Part shown: positions 5,051 through 6,258 of the stretch, one piece after another
Numbering within the stretch: position 1 is the stretch's first letter
Layout of the letters: every line of letters begins with the position of its first letter
Origin: Halobacteriovoraceae bacterium
GTDB taxonomy: Bacteria; Bdellovibrionota; Bacteriovoracia; Bacteriovoracales; Bacteriovoracaceae
NCBI GenBank assembly: GCA_018663815.1
Contig: JABJPQ010000195.1
Location: forward strand, 1-6,258
Direction of reading: 5' to 3'
DNA: 6,258 nt
Notes under the pieces: model-generated
Seen by the model: the letters and a program-made list of their open reading frames with translations, nothing else
What the model was told of the DNA's origin: nothing
Databases searched by the model: none
Made by a program: the position numbers and the translations under genes

Positions 5051-6258
5051 ATGAATTTTTTTATTGTAGTTTTGGGAATCTGCTATTTAAAAAGTGTGTA
5101 TGCTACTGCAAATAACTGTGTAGATCTAGCCCCAGAGCTTAGTAGCATTCATGAAATTATAAAGGCTGACTTCTCAGGCTATTCTCATCGTAAATCGCTA
5201 AGGGAGCTTGTAGATCAAACCTATTCGAATCTTATTCAAGAAGCTAGTAAGTGTAGTTCAAATATAGATTATACGAGGACAATAAAGAAGTACTTTGCTG
5301 TTGTAAAAGATCCTCATATTCAGCCTGTGTGGCAATATACTGAGAGATATAAAAACATTTATAGAATTTCAACAGGTGAAGACTTTGATGATGCGAGGTT
5401 TGATTTTTCGACTTATTCTGCAATTGGAATTCGATTGAAATTATTTAATGATCGGGTGTTTATTAATGATATTGATACTGATTTATTAGAGAGTTCAAAA
5501 CTAGTAAAGGGTGATGAACTTCTCTCTTGTAATCATAAATCTCCGATGGACATTATGGATCAAGATATCCTCCCTTATGAGTCTGTTACAGCGCTAAATG
5601 CTGCAAGATACAGACATATTTCTAAAATATTCTTTCGGTGGGACAGAAAACCACATCAAAAGATAAAATGTGTTTTTAAAAGAATGTTTGAAATCATTAC
5701 TGTGGAGCTTGAGTGGAAAAGCGTGAGTGAAAACTATCTTTCTGATTTGAATTCAGAAATTAATTCTGAGAAAAAAATCTATAAATTAATAAAAAAGGAT
5801 TATGGAAGCTTGGTTAAGCTTACAACGATGCTTGGAGACAATCCTGTGTCTACAGTTCAACTACAGCAATTTGTTAAGGACGCATATACCCTCAGAGACG
5901 ATAAAAATTTAATACTAGACTTAAGAGGGAATAGTGGAGGGTCTTCGCGGTGGGGTAAGAATTGGATCATACAGCTTTTTGGTTTTTTCAGGGCTGGACC
6001 AAGCAAAGCACCAGATATAATTATGGCATCTGAGAGTAATTATAATCATTTTGTTCGGTTTTTTGACTATTTTGAGGAAAGTGGTTCTTTTCAAAATTCA
6101 AGCGATAGAATGAAGATGCAATCATTTCTCGATTGTATAAAATCGAACTTAGGAAAACTCACTTCCTGCGAAAAAAGTAATGCAGTCATTACCGTCTCTG
6201 GCTACAAAGATGATGCTGCCCTTTTTAAAGGGAGACTTTACGTATTGATAGATTGGGG
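5051..6258 (+). CDS. Exported S41-family peptidase-like protein, N-terminal part (runs off right edge)
   Basis: 402 codons are open to the window edge. The start is supported by AAAGGGAG (5038-5045), 5 nt before the ATG. Residues 1-18 form a signal peptide with probable cleavage at VYA|TANN. An N-terminal helical part contains YFAVVKDPHIQP (81-92), like the short 'DPH' motif of S41 N-terminal domains. A PDZ-like segment, about 122-215, contains the typical KGDELLSC turn (153-160). The catalytic domain begins near 255 and carries the family signature NLILDLRGNSGG (286-297). The strand FKGRLYVLID (392-401) should lead into the nucleophilic Ser, which lies beyond the window, so activity cannot be judged. 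About 95 residues separate the GNSGG motif from this strand, longer than the roughly 45 usual in CtpA-type enzymes, and the insert includes two cysteines (362, 373). S41 enzymes cleave periplasmic or envelope proteins, often near C-termini. The substrate here is unknown. Confidence 0.85.
   Translation, partial: MNFFIVVLGICYLKSVYATANNCVDLAPELSSIHEIIKADFSGYSHRKSLRELVDQTYSNLIQEASKCSSNIDYTRTIKKYFAVVKDPHIQPVWQYTERYKNIYRISTGEDFDDARFDFSTYSAIGIRLKLFNDRVFINDIDTDLLESSKLVKGDELLSCNHKSPMDIMDQDILPYESVTALNAARYRHISKIFFRWDRKPHQKIKCVFKRMFEIITVELEWKSVSENYLSDLNSEINSEKKIYKLIKKDYGSLVKLTTMLGDNPVSTVQLQQFVKDAYTLRDDKNLILDLRGNSGGSSRWGKNWIIQLFGFFRAGPSKAPDIIMASESNYNHFVRFFDYFEESGSFQNSSDRMKMQSFLDCIKSNLGKLTSCEKSNAVITVSGYKDDAALFKGRLYVLIDW

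Overview
The window is AT-rich throughout and looks like a chromosomal segment of a Gram-negative bacterium with an outer membrane. Two proteins have lipoprotein signal peptides and two have ordinary Sec signal peptides. The mix of small secreted orphan proteins, a very lysine-rich histone H1-like protein and an ECF-type sigma factor would suit the Bdellovibrionota (Bacteriovorax, Halobacteriovorax or Peredibacter relatives). That placement is inferred from style and composition, since there is no marker gene. No IS element, CRISPR array, tRNA or rRNA was seen.

Layout: (1) 1-1011, minus strand: the N-terminal 337 residues of a helical, lysine-rich lipoprotein that runs off the left edge. (2) 1104-1667, plus strand: a 187-residue secreted protein of unknown family, divergent from the lipoprotein. 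(3) 1812-2537, plus strand: a 241-residue lipoprotein of unknown family. (4) 2716-3669, plus strand: an ECF-type sigma factor with a long C-terminal extension, behind a good sigma-70-like promoter. Thirty-two bases later, 3702-3941, is a 79-residue VOC (glyoxalase/bleomycin-resistance fold) protein that appears to lack the middle of its fold. (5) A strong hairpin at 3966-3994 separates this pair from the convergent lysine-rich repeat protein, 4020-4484 minus. (6) 4497-5050 holds no intact gene, but its minus strand carries what reads as a decayed gene fragment (4649-4883). (7) 5051 to the right edge, plus strand: an exported S41-family (C-terminal processing/tail-specific protease type) peptidase-like protein, cut before the expected catalytic serine.

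The only pair likely to work together is the sigma factor and the small VOC protein. They share a strand, are closely spaced, and probably form one transcript ending at the 3966-3994 hairpin. There is no adjacent anti-sigma gene, which agrees with the idea that the sigma factor's own C-terminal domain regulates it. The other genes look like single-gene units for the cell envelope or nucleoid. I see no clearly new multi-gene system. The most informative oddities are the internally deleted VOC protein, the nested repeat structure of the lysine-rich gene, and the decayed gene in the gap.
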